Assembly (NCBI RefSeq): GCF_001641285.1 | Contig: NZ_CP014841.1 | Coordinates: forward strand, 3,246,001 to 3,310,000 | From: Dyella thiooxydans | GTDB lineage: Bacteria > Pseudomonadota > Gammaproteobacteria > Xanthomonadales > Rhodanobacteraceae | DNA: 64,000 nucleotides | Direction: 5' to 3' | Shown: one piece after another, positions 26,604 through 36,065 of the stretch | Numbering within the stretch: the stretch's first letter is position 1 | Layout: each line of letters opens with the position of its first letter | Notes under the pieces: model-generated | Database searches by the model: none | Told to the model about the DNA's origin: nothing | The model's input: only the letters and a program-made list of their open reading frames with translations | Position numbers and translations under genes: made by a program

Positions 26604-27068
26604 ATGATCTTCCTGCTCGCTGCATTGCTCATCGGCATCGTCGCCGGCCTGCGCGCGATGACCGCGCCGGCCATCGTCAGCTGGGCCGCCCAGCTGGGCG
26701 TGTTGCCGCTGCAGGGTACGCCGCTGGCCTTCCTCGGCTGGCGCTTCACGCCATGGATCGTCTCGCTGCTCGCCGTCGGTGAGCTGATCACCGACCAGTT
26801 GCCGACCACGCCCAGCCGCAAGGTGCTGGTGCAGTTCGGCACGCGCATCCTGGTGGGCGGCTTTTGCGGCGTGGCGGTGGGCCTGGGCGGTGGTCAGCCC
26901 TGGATGGGTGCATTGGCCGGCGCGATAGGCGCGGTGCTCGGCACGCTGGGCGGCGCAGCGGCACGGGCGCGGCTGGCTGCGGCGTTCGGGCGCGATCGTC
27001 CCGCCGCACTACTGGAAGACATCGTCGCCATCGGCGGCGGCATCGCGATCATGGCGCTGCTGCCATGA
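26604..27068 (+). CDS. DUF4126 family membrane protein
   Basis: 154-residue inner-membrane protein with four or five hydrophobic segments (FLLAALLIGIVAGLRAM at the N-terminus, GALAGAIGAVLGTLGG centrally, and IVAIGGGIAIMALLP at the end) matching the DUF4126 pattern, including GLRAMTAPA. The frame is open to 26541, but ATG 26604 gives a clean membrane start with GAGGAA upstream. The stop overlaps the next start (ATGA at 27065), so the pair is coupled. Function unknown. Confidence 0.8.
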   Translation: MIFLLAALLIGIVAGLRAMTAPAIVSWAAQLGVLPLQGTPLAFLGWRFTPWIVSLLAVGELITDQLPTTPSRKVLVQFGTRILVGGFCGVAVGLGGGQPWMGALAGAIGAVLGTLGGAAARARLAAAFGRDRPAALLEDIVAIGGGIAIMALLP

Positions 27069-28450
27069 GCACCGCCTACGACTCCATCGTGGTCGGGGCC
27101 GGGCAGGCGGGGCCCTCGCTGGCCGGCCGGCTCACCGACGCCGGCATGCGCGTGGCGCTGGTCGAGCGGCACTGGCTCGGCGGCACCTGCGTCAACACTG
27201 GCTGCATGCCGACCAAGGCGCTGGTGGCCAGCGCCGAGGTGGCCCACCTGGCGCGCCGCAGCGGCGACTACGGCGTGGTGCTGGAAGGCCCGGTGGGGAT
27301 CGACTTCCCCAAGGTGATGGCGCGTGCGCGCAAGGTGACCCTCGACGCGCGCGGCAACCTCGAACGCTGGCTGGGTGGCATGCAGGGGCTGACCCTGCTG
27401 CGCGGCCACGCCCGCTTCGTCGCCGCCGACACGCTGGAGGTGGACGGCCAGGCGATCCGCGCGCCGCGCATCTTCCTCAACGTCGGCGGACGCGCCGCGG
27501 TGCCGGCGCTGCCGGGCGCGCAGGACATCGACTACCTCACGAACACCTCGATCCTGGCGTTGGACACCCTGCCGGAACACCTCGCGGTGGTCGGCGGCAG
27601 CTACATCGGGCTGGAGTTCGCGCAGATGTTCCGCCGCTTCGGTGCGCAGGTGACGGTGATCGAGCGGCAGGACCGGCTGATCGCCCGCGAGGACGAGGAT
27701 GTCTCCGCGGCGATCCGCGAGATCCTCGAGGCCGAAGGGATCGCCGTGCGCACCGGCGCCGAGTGCATCGCCTTCGCGCCGCACGCCGGCGGTGCCACGG
27801 TGAAGGTGGACTGCCGCCAAGGCGCGCCCGAGGTGGTGGCCAGCCACGTGCTGCTGGCAATGGGCCGCCGGCCGAACACCGACGATCTCGGCTTGGACCG
27901 CGCCGGCGTCGCCACCGACGCGCGCGGCTACATCACCGTCGACGACACCCTCGCCACCAGCGTGCCGGGGATCTGGGCGATGGGCGATTGCAACGGCCGT
28001 GGCGCATTCACCCACACCGCCTACAACGACTTCGAGATCCTCGCCGCCAACCTGCTCGACGGCGACCGACGCACGCTGTCGCAACGGGTGCCGGGCTACG
28101 CGCTGTACATCGATCCGCCGCTGGGCCGGGTCGGCCTGACCGAGGCACAGGCGCGCGCCAGCGGCCGTCCGCTGCGGGTGTCGAAGCGACCGATGACGCG
28201 GGTCGGCCGCGCGGTGGAGCGCGGCCAGACGCAGGGCTTCATGAAGCTGGTGGCCGATGCCGAGACAAAGCATGTGCTCGGCGCGGCGATCCTCGGCGTG
28301 AGCGGCGACGAGGCGATCCACGGCGTGCTCGACCTGATGAGCGCCGACCAGCCGCTCGATGCGCTGCGCTGGGCGGTGCCGATCCATCCCACCGTGTCGG
28401 AGCTGTGGCCGACGGTGGTGCTCGGCCTCCAGCCGGCCGAAGACGACTAG
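27065..28450 (+). CDS. FAD-dependent pyridine nucleotide-disulfide oxidoreductase, mercuric-reductase-like
   Basis: 461-residue flavoprotein. FAD-binding motif VVGAGQAGPSLAGRL (about 9-23), redox-active CVNTGC (Cys pair near 42-47), NAD(P)-binding VVGGSYIGLEFAQMF, and the second FAD motif GIWAMGDC. The C-terminal His-Glu pair is in HPTVSELW. It lacks the N-terminal metal-binding domain and the C-terminal vicinal cysteines of true mercuric reductase, so another disulfide or quinone substrate is likely. ATG 27065 overlaps the DUF4126 stop. It converges with the GGDEF-EAL gene. Confidence 0.88.
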   Translation: MSTAYDSIVVGAGQAGPSLAGRLTDAGMRVALVERHWLGGTCVNTGCMPTKALVASAEVAHLARRSGDYGVVLEGPVGIDFPKVMARARKVTLDARGNLERWLGGMQGLTLLRGHARFVAADTLEVDGQAIRAPRIFLNVGGRAAVPALPGAQDIDYLTNTSILALDTLPEHLAVVGGSYIGLEFAQMFRRFGAQVTVIERQDRLIAREDEDVSAAIREILEAEGIAVRTGAECIAFAPHAGGATVKVDCRQGAPEVVASHVLLAMGRRPNTDDLGLDRAGVATDARGYITVDDTLATSVPGIWAMGDCNGRGAFTHTAYNDFEILAANLLDGDRRTLSQRVPGYALYIDPPLGRVGLTEAQARASGRPLRVSKRPMTRVGRAVERGQTQGFMKLVADAETKHVLGAAILGVSGDEAIHGVLDLMSADQPLDALRWAVPIHPTVSELWPTVVLGLQPAEDD

Positions 28451-30972
28451 GTGTCGCCGCTGGACGCGCGCTGACCGGGGGGCTGCTCGCGCAGCCGCGC
28501 TTCCAGCAAGGTGGCATCCATCGGGGCGCCGTAGAGGTAACCCTGCAGCACCGGACAGCCTGCGTCGCGCAGGAACTCGCTCTGCGCCAGCGTCTCCACG
28601 CCTTCGGCCACCACGTCTTTGTGCAGGCTGCGCGCCATCGCGATGATGCCGGTGGTGATCGCTGCCGTCTCGCTGTCCTGGATGATGTCGTGCACGAAGG
28701 CGCGGTCGATCTTCAGCACGTCCACCGGGAAGTGCTTGAGGTAGGACAGGCTGCAGTAGCCGGTACCGAAATCGTCCAGCGAGATGCGCACGCCCAGGCG
28801 GCGGATCGCCCGCAGCAGGGCGCCGGTGGCCTGGCTCCCGGAGACCACCACGCGCTCGGTCAGCTCCAGCTCGAGCAGGTGCGGATCGAGGCCGGACTCC
28901 ACCAGCGCGGCATCGAGATGAGCGAGGAACCCCGGATCGTCGAGCTGCACCGGCGACACGTTCACCGAGACCGGTATGCCGTGGCCTTCGCGTTGCCAGG
29001 CCCTGGCCTGCCGACAGGCCTGGCGCAGCACCCAGGCGCCGATCGGCACGATCAGTCCGCTGTCCTCGGCGATCGGGATGAATTCGTCCGGCAGCCACCA
29101 GCCGCCGTCCTCCTTGGACCAGCGCAGCAGCGCCTCGGCGCCGACGATGCGGCCGTCCACGGCGTCGACCTTGGGCTGGTACAGCAGGCGCAGCTGGTCG
29201 CGTGCCAGGGCGGTGTGCAGGCCGTCCTCGATGCGCCGGCGCGCGCTGTCGCGCTCGCGCATCGACGGCGTGTAGAACCGGTAGCCGTGGCGCCCGCCGA
29301 CCTTGGTTTCGTACATCGCGCTGTCGGCGTTGTGCAGCAGCAGCTCCGCGTCGGTGCCATCGTCGGGGAACAGGGTGACGCCGATGCTGGCGCGCAGTTC
29401 CAGCGTGGCCAGCCCCTCCGCCCGCAGCTCGCCGCATGCCTCGAGCAGGCGCTCGGCCATGCTCGCCGCATCGGCGGGTGCCTCGATCTGCGGCAGCAGC
29501 ACCACGAACTCGTCGCCACTGAGTCGGCTCAGCACCTCGTCGTTGCCGAGCAGCGCCCGCAGGCGGCCGGCCAGTGCCTGCAGCACGCGGTCGCCGGCGT
29601 CATGGCCCCAGGTTTCGTTGATCCGCTTGAACTGGTCCACGTCCAGGTGCAGCACGGCCCCGCGCTGGCGTCGCCGCTCCGCATTGGCGATCGCCTGCTC
29701 GATGCGGGCATGCAGCAGCTGCCGGTTCGGCAGGCCGGTGAGCGGATCGTGCTGGCTCAGGTGCATCATCTTCAGCGCCAGCGAGCGCGTCTCGCTGATG
29801 TCGTGGAACACCAGCACGCCGCCGATCACGTTGCCGGCGTGGTCGTGGATCGGCGCGGCCGAATCCTCCACCGGCGTGACGAAGCCGTTGCGATGGCGCA
29901 GCACCGCCTTGCCGGCGAGATCGACGATGGCGTTGCGCGCCAGCGCCTCGCGCAGGGGATTGGCCACGGTCTCGCCTTCGGCATCGCCCTGCAGCTGGAA
30001 GACGTCCTCCAGCGGTCGCCCTAGCGCCTGGGTGCGGGGCCAGCCAGTCATCGCCGCGGCGATCGGGTTGAGCGAGGTGATGCGCAGCTGCAGGTCGGTG
30101 GTGATCACGCCGTCGCCGATCGAGCTCAGCGTGACCTCGGCCAGCTCACGCTCGCGGAACAGCTCGTCCTCGAAGCGTTTGCGCGCGCTGATGTCCTGCG
30201 CCTGGGAGACGAAATACAGCGGCGCACCGGCGGCGTCGCGCACCACCGACACGCTGAGCTGCAGGTAGACCACCTGGCCGTCCTTGCGGATGTTGCGCTT
30301 CTCCATCTGGTACGAGTCGCGCCTGCCGGCGAGCAGCTCGTCGCGCAGCTCGTCGTCGTCGGACATGTCGTCGGGATGGGTGACCGAGGCGATGTCCAGC
30401 TGCAGGAATTCCTCCTCGGTGTACTGGAACATCTGGCAGACCGCGGTGTTCACGCGCAGGAATCGCCCGTCCGGGTGCACCAGCGCCATGCCGATGGCCG
30501 CATGCTGGAACGCGCCGAAGAAGCGCTGCTCGCTCTCGCGCAGGCGCTGTTCCAGCGCATGCCGGTCGGTGGTGTCGGTGAGCAGTGCGATCACGCCGCG
30601 CACCGTACCGTCGGCGTCGCGGTCCGGTCGCAGGCTGGCGTGCACGTAGCGACGGGCCGGGTCGTCGAACAGATGGCCGTCGAAGTCGACCGCCTCGCCC
30701 TGCAGCGCCGATTCCAGGGCCGGGCGGATCGCCTCGCCGCCGGCGGCGCCGAGCCAGGCCCCGATCGGCCGGCCGAGCATCGCGGCCGGATCGCCACCGG
30801 TCCAGGTGCGGTACTTGTCGTTGAGATAACCCACGCACAGATCGCGGTCGAGCCAGGCGACCAGTCCCGGCAGCTGCGACAACAGGTGTTCCGCGTGGCC
30901 CTCCGCGGAGACAGCACTGCCGGACCGGTCGTCGTGACCGGCGGCCAATGGACCGTGGCGGTTGGCTGTCAC
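28447..30972 (-). CDS. PAS-PAS-PAS-GGDEF-EAL protein (cyclic-di-GMP turnover)
   Basis: 841-residue sensor enzyme without evident membrane segments. Three PAS domains (about 25-135, 150-265, 280-395), then a GGDEF domain (HDPLTGLPNR; signature SGDEF near 487 instead of GGDEF) and an EAL domain (EALLRW near 613, SVNVSPVQL, ELTERVV, DDFGTGYCSLSYLK, AEGVET). EAL catalytic residues look complete; the Ser-for-Gly change in the GGDEF motif is tolerated in some active cyclases. It may therefore make or, more likely, degrade c-di-GMP. Overlaps the 3' end of the flavoprotein gene by 4 bp on the opposite strand. Confidence 0.92.
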   Translation of the reverse strand: MTANRHGPLAAGHDDRSGSAVSAEGHAEHLLSQLPGLVAWLDRDLCVGYLNDKYRTWTGGDPAAMLGRPIGAWLGAAGGEAIRPALESALQGEAVDFDGHLFDDPARRYVHASLRPDRDADGTVRGVIALLTDTTDRHALEQRLRESEQRFFGAFQHAAIGMALVHPDGRFLRVNTAVCQMFQYTEEEFLQLDIASVTHPDDMSDDDELRDELLAGRRDSYQMEKRNIRKDGQVVYLQLSVSVVRDAAGAPLYFVSQAQDISARKRFEDELFRERELAEVTLSSIGDGVITTDLQLRITSLNPIAAAMTGWPRTQALGRPLEDVFQLQGDAEGETVANPLREALARNAIVDLAGKAVLRHRNGFVTPVEDSAAPIHDHAGNVIGGVLVFHDISETRSLALKMMHLSQHDPLTGLPNRQLLHARIEQAIANAERRRQRGAVLHLDVDQFKRINETWGHDAGDRVLQALAGRLRALLGNDEVLSRLSGDEFVVLLPQIEAPADAASMAERLLEACGELRAEGLATLELRASIGVTLFPDDGTDAELLLHNADSAMYETKVGGRHGYRFYTPSMRERDSARRRIEDGLHTALARDQLRLLYQPKVDAVDGRIVGAEALLRWSKEDGGWWLPDEFIPIAEDSGLIVPIGAWVLRQACRQARAWQREGHGIPVSVNVSPVQLDDPGFLAHLDAALVESGLDPHLLELELTERVVVSGSQATGALLRAIRRLGVRISLDDFGTGYCSLSYLKHFPVDVLKIDRAFVHDIIQDSETAAITTGIIAMARSLHKDVVAEGVETLAQSEFLRDAGCPVLQGYLYGAPMDATLLEARLREQPPGQRASSGDT

Positions 30973-31041
30973 CCCGAAGCTTCCCCGACGCCTGTGGCAG
31001 GCCCGAGCATGATGCGCTGCCCGGCGTCCGGATGCACGGTG

Positions 31042-32172
31042 TCAGTGCAGCGGCGTGTCCGGTGCACCCAGCCGGCCGGCGGCATCCAGGTGGATGCGGC
31101 CGAGCGCGTGCAGGTCCGGGGCCAGATCGAAGCGCTCGGCCAGCGTCGTCACCAGCGGTCCCAGCGCCTGCGGCTGCAGCGGGTAACCATGGGCGAGCAC
31201 GCGGGCAAGCCCGCCGTCGCCACGCTGTGCCACGGTGACCGCGACCACGCCGAGTCCGGCCGCCTCGTGGGCGACCAGGCGCGGCGCGTCGTAGCCGGGA
31301 TCGGCCGCTGCCAGGGTCTCCAGAAGATAGCCGTCCTGTGCCTCGGTCGGGACGCCGTCGACCGGCACCAGGCGCATCGGCAGGCCGTGTGCCTCGAGCA
31401 GGGCGGCGTACTGGCGCAGTTCGAAGATCGCGCCAGCGAATGCGTGAGCACGATCTTCTTCCCGGTTCGATGCCAGCCATTGCGCGGGCGACTGCACCAG
31501 CACGCCGCCGTCGGCGTAGCGCAGGGGCACGCCGCGCGCGCTGAGCGTGGCTTCCTCGCGGTAGGGCGTGAGCAGCGCGGCCTCCATCAGGGTCCACAGC
31601 GGTGCCAGGTTGACGTGCTCGTACTGCACGCAGGTCAGCGCCAGCAGGTCGTTGCGGCTGAGGTAGCGCACGTGCTCCAGCGGCACGCCCAGCGTGCGGA
31701 TCAGCCAGTCCGCGGTACGCTGCCCGGCCTCGCCGCGGCCGACCAGTTCCACTTCCAGCTGCTCGCCCAGCGTGGCGGCGAGGGTCTCGGGGGCCAGCAG
31801 GGAGATCGGCAGCAGCCGCATCGGACCGTCCGCGTAGATGGCCTCCGGCTCCAGCGGCTGGGCCGGCATGCGGCCCTCGTGGGTGCCGAAGGCGACCACG
31901 TTCTCCAGATGACCGCGCGGCACGCGCCGGGCCAGCTCATCCAGCGTGGCCCACACCGGAAAGCCCGGACGCAGCAGCTCCACCGGGTCGAACAGCGCAC
32001 CGGCCAGCGCCAGCCGCGCGTCGGTGGCGGCCGGCACCAGCGACTGCAGGTCGGCGGCGACATGGGCAGCCAGCTCGGCGGCCTCGTCGCGGGTGAGCGT
32101 GGCGCGCGGGAGCGGGGCACCGGTCTCGATCGCGAGGACCACCGGCAGGGCCTCGAGAGGCGTGCTTTCCAA
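31042..32172 (-). CDS. conserved hypothetical protein, 376 residues
   Basis: Not recognised at family level. It has no signal peptide or membrane segment and looks like a soluble globular protein with central QYEHVNLAPLWTLMEAALL. It begins with TTG (32172) preceded by GGAAG. It lies upstream of the GGDEF-EAL gene on the same strand, 69 bp apart, and divergent from the thiolase. Confidence 0.7.
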   Translation of the reverse strand: MESTPLEALPVVLAIETGAPLPRATLTRDEAAELAAHVAADLQSLVPAATDARLALAGALFDPVELLRPGFPVWATLDELARRVPRGHLENVVAFGTHEGRMPAQPLEPEAIYADGPMRLLPISLLAPETLAATLGEQLEVELVGRGEAGQRTADWLIRTLGVPLEHVRYLSRNDLLALTCVQYEHVNLAPLWTLMEAALLTPYREEATLSARGVPLRYADGGVLVQSPAQWLASNREEDRAHAFAGAIFELRQYAALLEAHGLPMRLVPVDGVPTEAQDGYLLETLAAADPGYDAPRLVAHEAAGLGVVAVTVAQRGDGGLARVLAHGYPLQPQALGPLVTTLAERFDLAPDLHALGRIHLDAAGRLGAPDTPLH

Positions 32173-32336
32173 GGGATTCTTCCGGACGGCAAAGACCCGT
32201 GATTCTACCAGCGGGTCCCCGCAAGCCTCGCCGGTGCTGAACCGGGTCGCACAAACGGCCTCGCAGCGGGCTTTCCCGGGGCGGCCACGCGGGTTAGCCT
32301 TGCAGGCTCAATACCCGGCCGGATGTTTCTCAGACC

Positions 32337-33620
32337 ATGGACAACTCGCAGCGGCGCGTCGGCGTGATCGGTGGCGTGCGGATTCCCTTCTGCCGCAACA
32401 ACACGGCGTATGCCGAGGTCGGCAATTTCGGCATGTCGGTGAAGGTGCTGGGGGCCCTGGTCGAGCGCTTCGGACTGCACGGCGTGGAACTGGGCGAGGT
32501 CGCACTGGGCTCGGTGATCCGGCTGTCCTCGGAGTGGAACCTGGCGCGCGAGGCGGTGCTGTCTTCCGGCCTGGCGCCGACCACGCCGGCGATCACCACC
32601 GCGCGCGCCTGCGGCACTTCGCTGGACAACGCGATCATCGTCGCCAACAAGATCGCCGCCGGGCAGATCGAGGCGGGCATCGCCGCCGGCTCGGATACCA
32701 CCAGCGACGTGCCGATCGTCTATGGCGAGCGCCTGCGCAAGCGGCTGCTGGCGGTCAACCGTGCCAAGACCCCGCTGGACAAGCTCAAGACCGCGTTCCG
32801 CGGCTTCTCCTTCGGCGAACTCAAGCCGGCATTCCCGGGCGTGGCCGAACCGCGCACCGGCATGTCGATGGGTGACCACTGCGAGAAGATGGCGCGCGAG
32901 TGGCACATCGCGCGCCAGGCCCAGGACGAGCTGGCGCTGGAAAGCCACCGCAAGCTCGCCGCCGCCTACGACGCGGGCTTCTTCGACGACCTGATCGTGC
33001 CGTTCCGCGGCCTCAAGCGCGACGGCTTCCTGCGTCCGGATTCCACACTGGAGAAGCTCGCCGCGCTGAAGCCGGCGTTCGACAAGAGCTCCGGCCACGG
33101 CACGCTCACCGCCGGCAACTCCACCGGCCTGTCCGACGGCGCCGCGGCGGTGCTGCTGGGTACCGAGGCATGGGCCAGCGAGCATGGGTTGACCGTGCAG
33201 GCGTGGCTGCGCGACGCCGAGGTGGCTGCGGTGGATTTCGTCCGTGGCGAGGGCCTGCTGATGGCGCCGACGATCGCCGTGCCGCGGATGCTGGCGCGTC
33301 ATGGACTCACGCTGCAGGACTTCGACTACTACGAGATCCACGAGGCGTTCGCCGCGCAGGTGCTGTGCACGCTGCGCGCGTGGGAGAGCGCCGACTACTG
33401 CAAGCAGCGCCTCGGCCTGGATGCGCCGCTGGGCAGCATCGATCCGGCAAGGCTGAACGTGCACGGCTCGAGCCTGGCCACCGGCCACCCGTTTGCCGCC
33501 ACCGGCGCGCGGATCATCGCCACGCTGGCCAAGCTGCTGGAGCAGAAGGGATCGGGCCGCGGCCTGATCTCGATCTGCACCGCCGGCGGCATGGGCGTGA
33601 CGGCGATCCTCGAGCGCTGA
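32337..33620 (+). CDS. acetyl-CoA acyltransferase (thiolase, FadI-like)
   Basis: 427-residue thiolase. The acyl-accepting Cys is in ARACGTS (about residue 91), the catalytic His in GHPFAATG and the second Cys in ICTAGGMG; YEIHEAFAAQ is the NEAFA-type motif. It catalyses thiolytic cleavage of 3-oxoacyl-CoA or condensation of acyl-CoAs. Length and sequence suit the FadI branch. No partner FadJ-type gene lies next to it. Confidence 0.9.
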   Translation: MDNSQRRVGVIGGVRIPFCRNNTAYAEVGNFGMSVKVLGALVERFGLHGVELGEVALGSVIRLSSEWNLAREAVLSSGLAPTTPAITTARACGTSLDNAIIVANKIAAGQIEAGIAAGSDTTSDVPIVYGERLRKRLLAVNRAKTPLDKLKTAFRGFSFGELKPAFPGVAEPRTGMSMGDHCEKMAREWHIARQAQDELALESHRKLAAAYDAGFFDDLIVPFRGLKRDGFLRPDSTLEKLAALKPAFDKSSGHGTLTAGNSTGLSDGAAAVLLGTEAWASEHGLTVQAWLRDAEVAAVDFVRGEGLLMAPTIAVPRMLARHGLTLQDFDYYEIHEAFAAQVLCTLRAWESADYCKQRLGLDAPLGSIDPARLNVHGSSLATGHPFAATGARIIATLAKLLEQKGSGRGLISICTAGGMGVTAILER

Positions 33621-33639
33621 CTTTCCGGGCGGGTTTGCG

Positions 33640-34158
33640 GTGAGAATCACCCCGCGCCTGCGCGTGACCTCGCTGCTCAGCCTGCTGGCGCTGCTGGTGG
33701 GCGTGCTCGGCACGCAATGGTTGTCCGGGCGAACCGCCGGCTGGGTCGGCCCGCACCATCCGGTCATCGCCGAGCACACCGCGCCGCCCGCCCTCCGCTA
33801 TCGCGCCGACCGCGAGCGCCACGCATCGCCGCGCGTCGCCTCCATGCATGCGGCCGGCCCGGCTGCGGCGCCCGTGCCGCCGTCGCCGGAACTGGTGCCG
33901 GTCAGCATGCCGTCGCTGTCGGCCCGCTATGCCGGCCTGGCCGGGCACCTGGCCGGCGACGTGGTGCTGCATATCCAGGTGGACGGCGCCGGACGCGTAC
34001 TCGATGCCCAGGTCGCCCGATCCAGCGGCGACGCGGTGCTGGATGCGCATGCGCGGGCGATGGTGACGCAATGGCGATTCGCCGTGCCGCCAGATCATCC
34101 CGACGGCCTCAGCGGCGAGCTGCCGATGCACTTCGGCACGGCGCCCGCCGCCCGTTGA
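33640..34158 (+). CDS. TonB C-terminal domain protein (energy-transducer-like)
   Basis: 172-residue protein with an N-terminal hydrophobic segment (LLSLLALLVGVLGTQW), a proline/alanine-rich linker and a C-terminal TonB-like domain (GDVVLHIQVDGAGRVLDAQV and VLDAHARAMVTQWRF). It starts with GTG. It may link inner-membrane energy to an outer-membrane receptor, though no receptor or ExbBD gene is adjacent. Converges with the phospholipase D-like gene. Confidence 0.75.
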   Translation: MRITPRLRVTSLLSLLALLVGVLGTQWLSGRTAGWVGPHHPVIAEHTAPPALRYRADRERHASPRVASMHAAGPAAAPVPPSPELVPVSMPSLSARYAGLAGHLAGDVVLHIQVDGAGRVLDAQVARSSGDAVLDAHARAMVTQWRFAVPPDHPDGLSGELPMHFGTAPAAR

Positions 34159-34174
34159 GCGACGAGCGGCCGAC

Positions 34175-36043
34175 CTAGAGGATGCCGCTCGCCCCGGCAC
34201 CGAAGGCGGTGATCAGGCGCGTATAGATCAGCTTGAACGACAGCGCGACCCCGGGAAAGTCGCCCACCGGCTCGTAGCAGCTGAAGAACGCCGGGTCGCT
34301 CGGCGCCATCGGCGTGCAGCCGGGCTTGAGGTCGTAGCTGGTGGCGTAGCGGTAGGGCCAGAAGTCGAACAGCGGCAGCTTCTCGGAAATGTCGCCGATC
34401 GCCTGGTTGACCTGCGAGAGCAGCGGCACCGATACCCGCCGCGGTGCGATCACCCAGGCGTTCTCCGGTCCGGTCAGCCGAAGGATCGACGCGCGCACCG
34501 CGTTGGCGAAGTCGCGGTCATGCACGATCACCCCGGCCTCGGTGTTGTAGTGGTCCGAGCGCGGGTCGAAGTTGTGCGAGCCCACCATCGCGAAGCTGTC
34601 GTCGACCACGATCGACTTGGCGTGCAGGCCGAAGCGCAGGCCGGGCTCGATCAGCGGCGCGGGTCGGTTGCGCTTGCCGCGGCTGCCGAACATCGCGCGT
34701 GCCTCCACTCCGGGGTAGCGCTCGCGCTCGCGTGCGGCGGCGGCCAGGCGTGGCGCCAGATCGGCGTTGGCGATGGCGTAGTCTTCCTCGGCCGCCTCGG
34801 CGTGCGGCTTCATCTCCTGGATCTGGAAGCCGTAGTCACGCAGGTAGCGCTTGCGGTGCTTGTAGGACAGGGCATAGACCGCGAACGCGTCAGTCGAGGC
34901 CAGCGAGTTGGTCGAGACGCGGATCCGCGGCGGATCGGCACGTTTGTGCATGGCCTTGAAGATGCGCCGCGCCTGCTTGCTCATCACCAGGTACGGCGTC
35001 TGCAGCACCACTTCGTGCTTCGCGCTGGCGACCAGTTGCATCACGTGGTGGGTGAAATCCAGCGCGTGCCTGCGGGTGGGCGCGTCGGTCTTGGCCGGCA
35101 GGTCGCTGAAGAATTCGACCTGGCTGGTGTGAAAGGCCGGTGCCAGCAGGTGCGCCTGCAGCCAGAGAGGATCCTGGGCGTCGTGTTCGAGTCGTGCCAC
35201 GCGTTGCGGTCGGCGGAAGGTCGGCGCCGGCCACCCGGGTGCCTCGGGGTGCTGCCGGATGTACTGGTTGACGTCGCGCAGCCGGGTCAGCGGCACCGAG
35301 CGCTTGTGGTGCCAGAACAGCTCGAAGCTTGCCGCCATGTCGCGCGCGGCCGGGCCCCCGACCATCACGTCGCGGTCGACGTAGTCGAAGTCGCCGTCCC
35401 AGTTGAAGTAGCGGTCCTGGTAGTTGCGTCCGCCGGTGATGCCGATGGTGTCGTCGACCAGCAGCAGCTTGTTGTGCATGCGCTGGTTGAACTTCATGAA
35501 GCAGCACACGATGCCCGCGGCGAACTCGGCCGGGTCGGTCTCGGCATCGTGGAAGGTCGGGTTGTAGAGCTTCACCTTGAGGTGGCTGTCCACCCGCGCC
35601 AGCCGGTTCAGCAGCGCGAGGTTGCCGAACGAGAACAACTGGTCGGCGAGGATGCGCACGCGCACGCCGCGCCGGGCGGCCTGCACCAACTGGTCGAGCA
35701 CCAGCTGGCCGACGTCGTCCTGATCCCAGATGTAGGTCTGCACGTCGATCGAGTGCTTCGCCGCCTGGATCAGGTTGATCCGCGCGGCCAGCGCATCCTC
35801 GCTGTCGGCGAGCAGGGTCACGATGTGCTGCGGATGGTCGGCCGTGGACTGCGCCATCGCCTGTTCGGCGGCCGCGAGCACGGGGGACGGCCGTGCGCAG
35901 TGGTCGGTCCCGGAGCAGTCGGAAGACGGCGGAGTGGTTTCGGCGACGATGGCCTGCGCCTGCCGCACGTGTAGGCGCGAGACGGTGCAGCCCTGCAGGG
36001 CCAGCGCCAGCACGGCGCCCAGGAGCAGGAAGTGTTTCGACAT
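34175..36043 (-). CDS. phospholipase D-like lipoprotein (cardiolipin-synthase-like)
   Basis: 622-residue protein. The N-terminus is a lipoprotein signal with lipobox LQGC. Two HKD motifs are seen: MHNKLLLVDDTIGITGG (about residues 190-206) and LHAKSIVVDDSFAMVGS (about 480-496), the second followed by HNFDPRSDHYNTEAG. Two HKD motifs form one active site for phosphodiester transfer on phospholipids; the lipoprotein signal places it in the envelope. Relatives are annotated as PLD family or cardiolipin synthase C-like proteins. Activity is inference. Confidence 0.85.
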   Translation of the reverse strand: MSKHFLLLGAVLALALQGCTVSRLHVRQAQAIVAETTPPSSDCSGTDHCARPSPVLAAAEQAMAQSTADHPQHIVTLLADSEDALAARINLIQAAKHSIDVQTYIWDQDDVGQLVLDQLVQAARRGVRVRILADQLFSFGNLALLNRLARVDSHLKVKLYNPTFHDAETDPAEFAAGIVCCFMKFNQRMHNKLLLVDDTIGITGGRNYQDRYFNWDGDFDYVDRDVMVGGPAARDMAASFELFWHHKRSVPLTRLRDVNQYIRQHPEAPGWPAPTFRRPQRVARLEHDAQDPLWLQAHLLAPAFHTSQVEFFSDLPAKTDAPTRRHALDFTHHVMQLVASAKHEVVLQTPYLVMSKQARRIFKAMHKRADPPRIRVSTNSLASTDAFAVYALSYKHRKRYLRDYGFQIQEMKPHAEAAEEDYAIANADLAPRLAAAARERERYPGVEARAMFGSRGKRNRPAPLIEPGLRFGLHAKSIVVDDSFAMVGSHNFDPRSDHYNTEAGVIVHDRDFANAVRASILRLTGPENAWVIAPRRVSVPLLSQVNQAIGDISEKLPLFDFWPYRYATSYDLKPGCTPMAPSDPAFFSCYEPVGDFPGVALSFKLIYTRLITAFGAGASGIL

Positions 36044-36065
36044 CCGTGGATGATACGTTGCAGTG

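Noticed and set aside
27065..28450. merA (mercuric reductase) assignment
   Set aside because: No C-terminal cysteine pair, no metal-binding domain and no mer operon genes.
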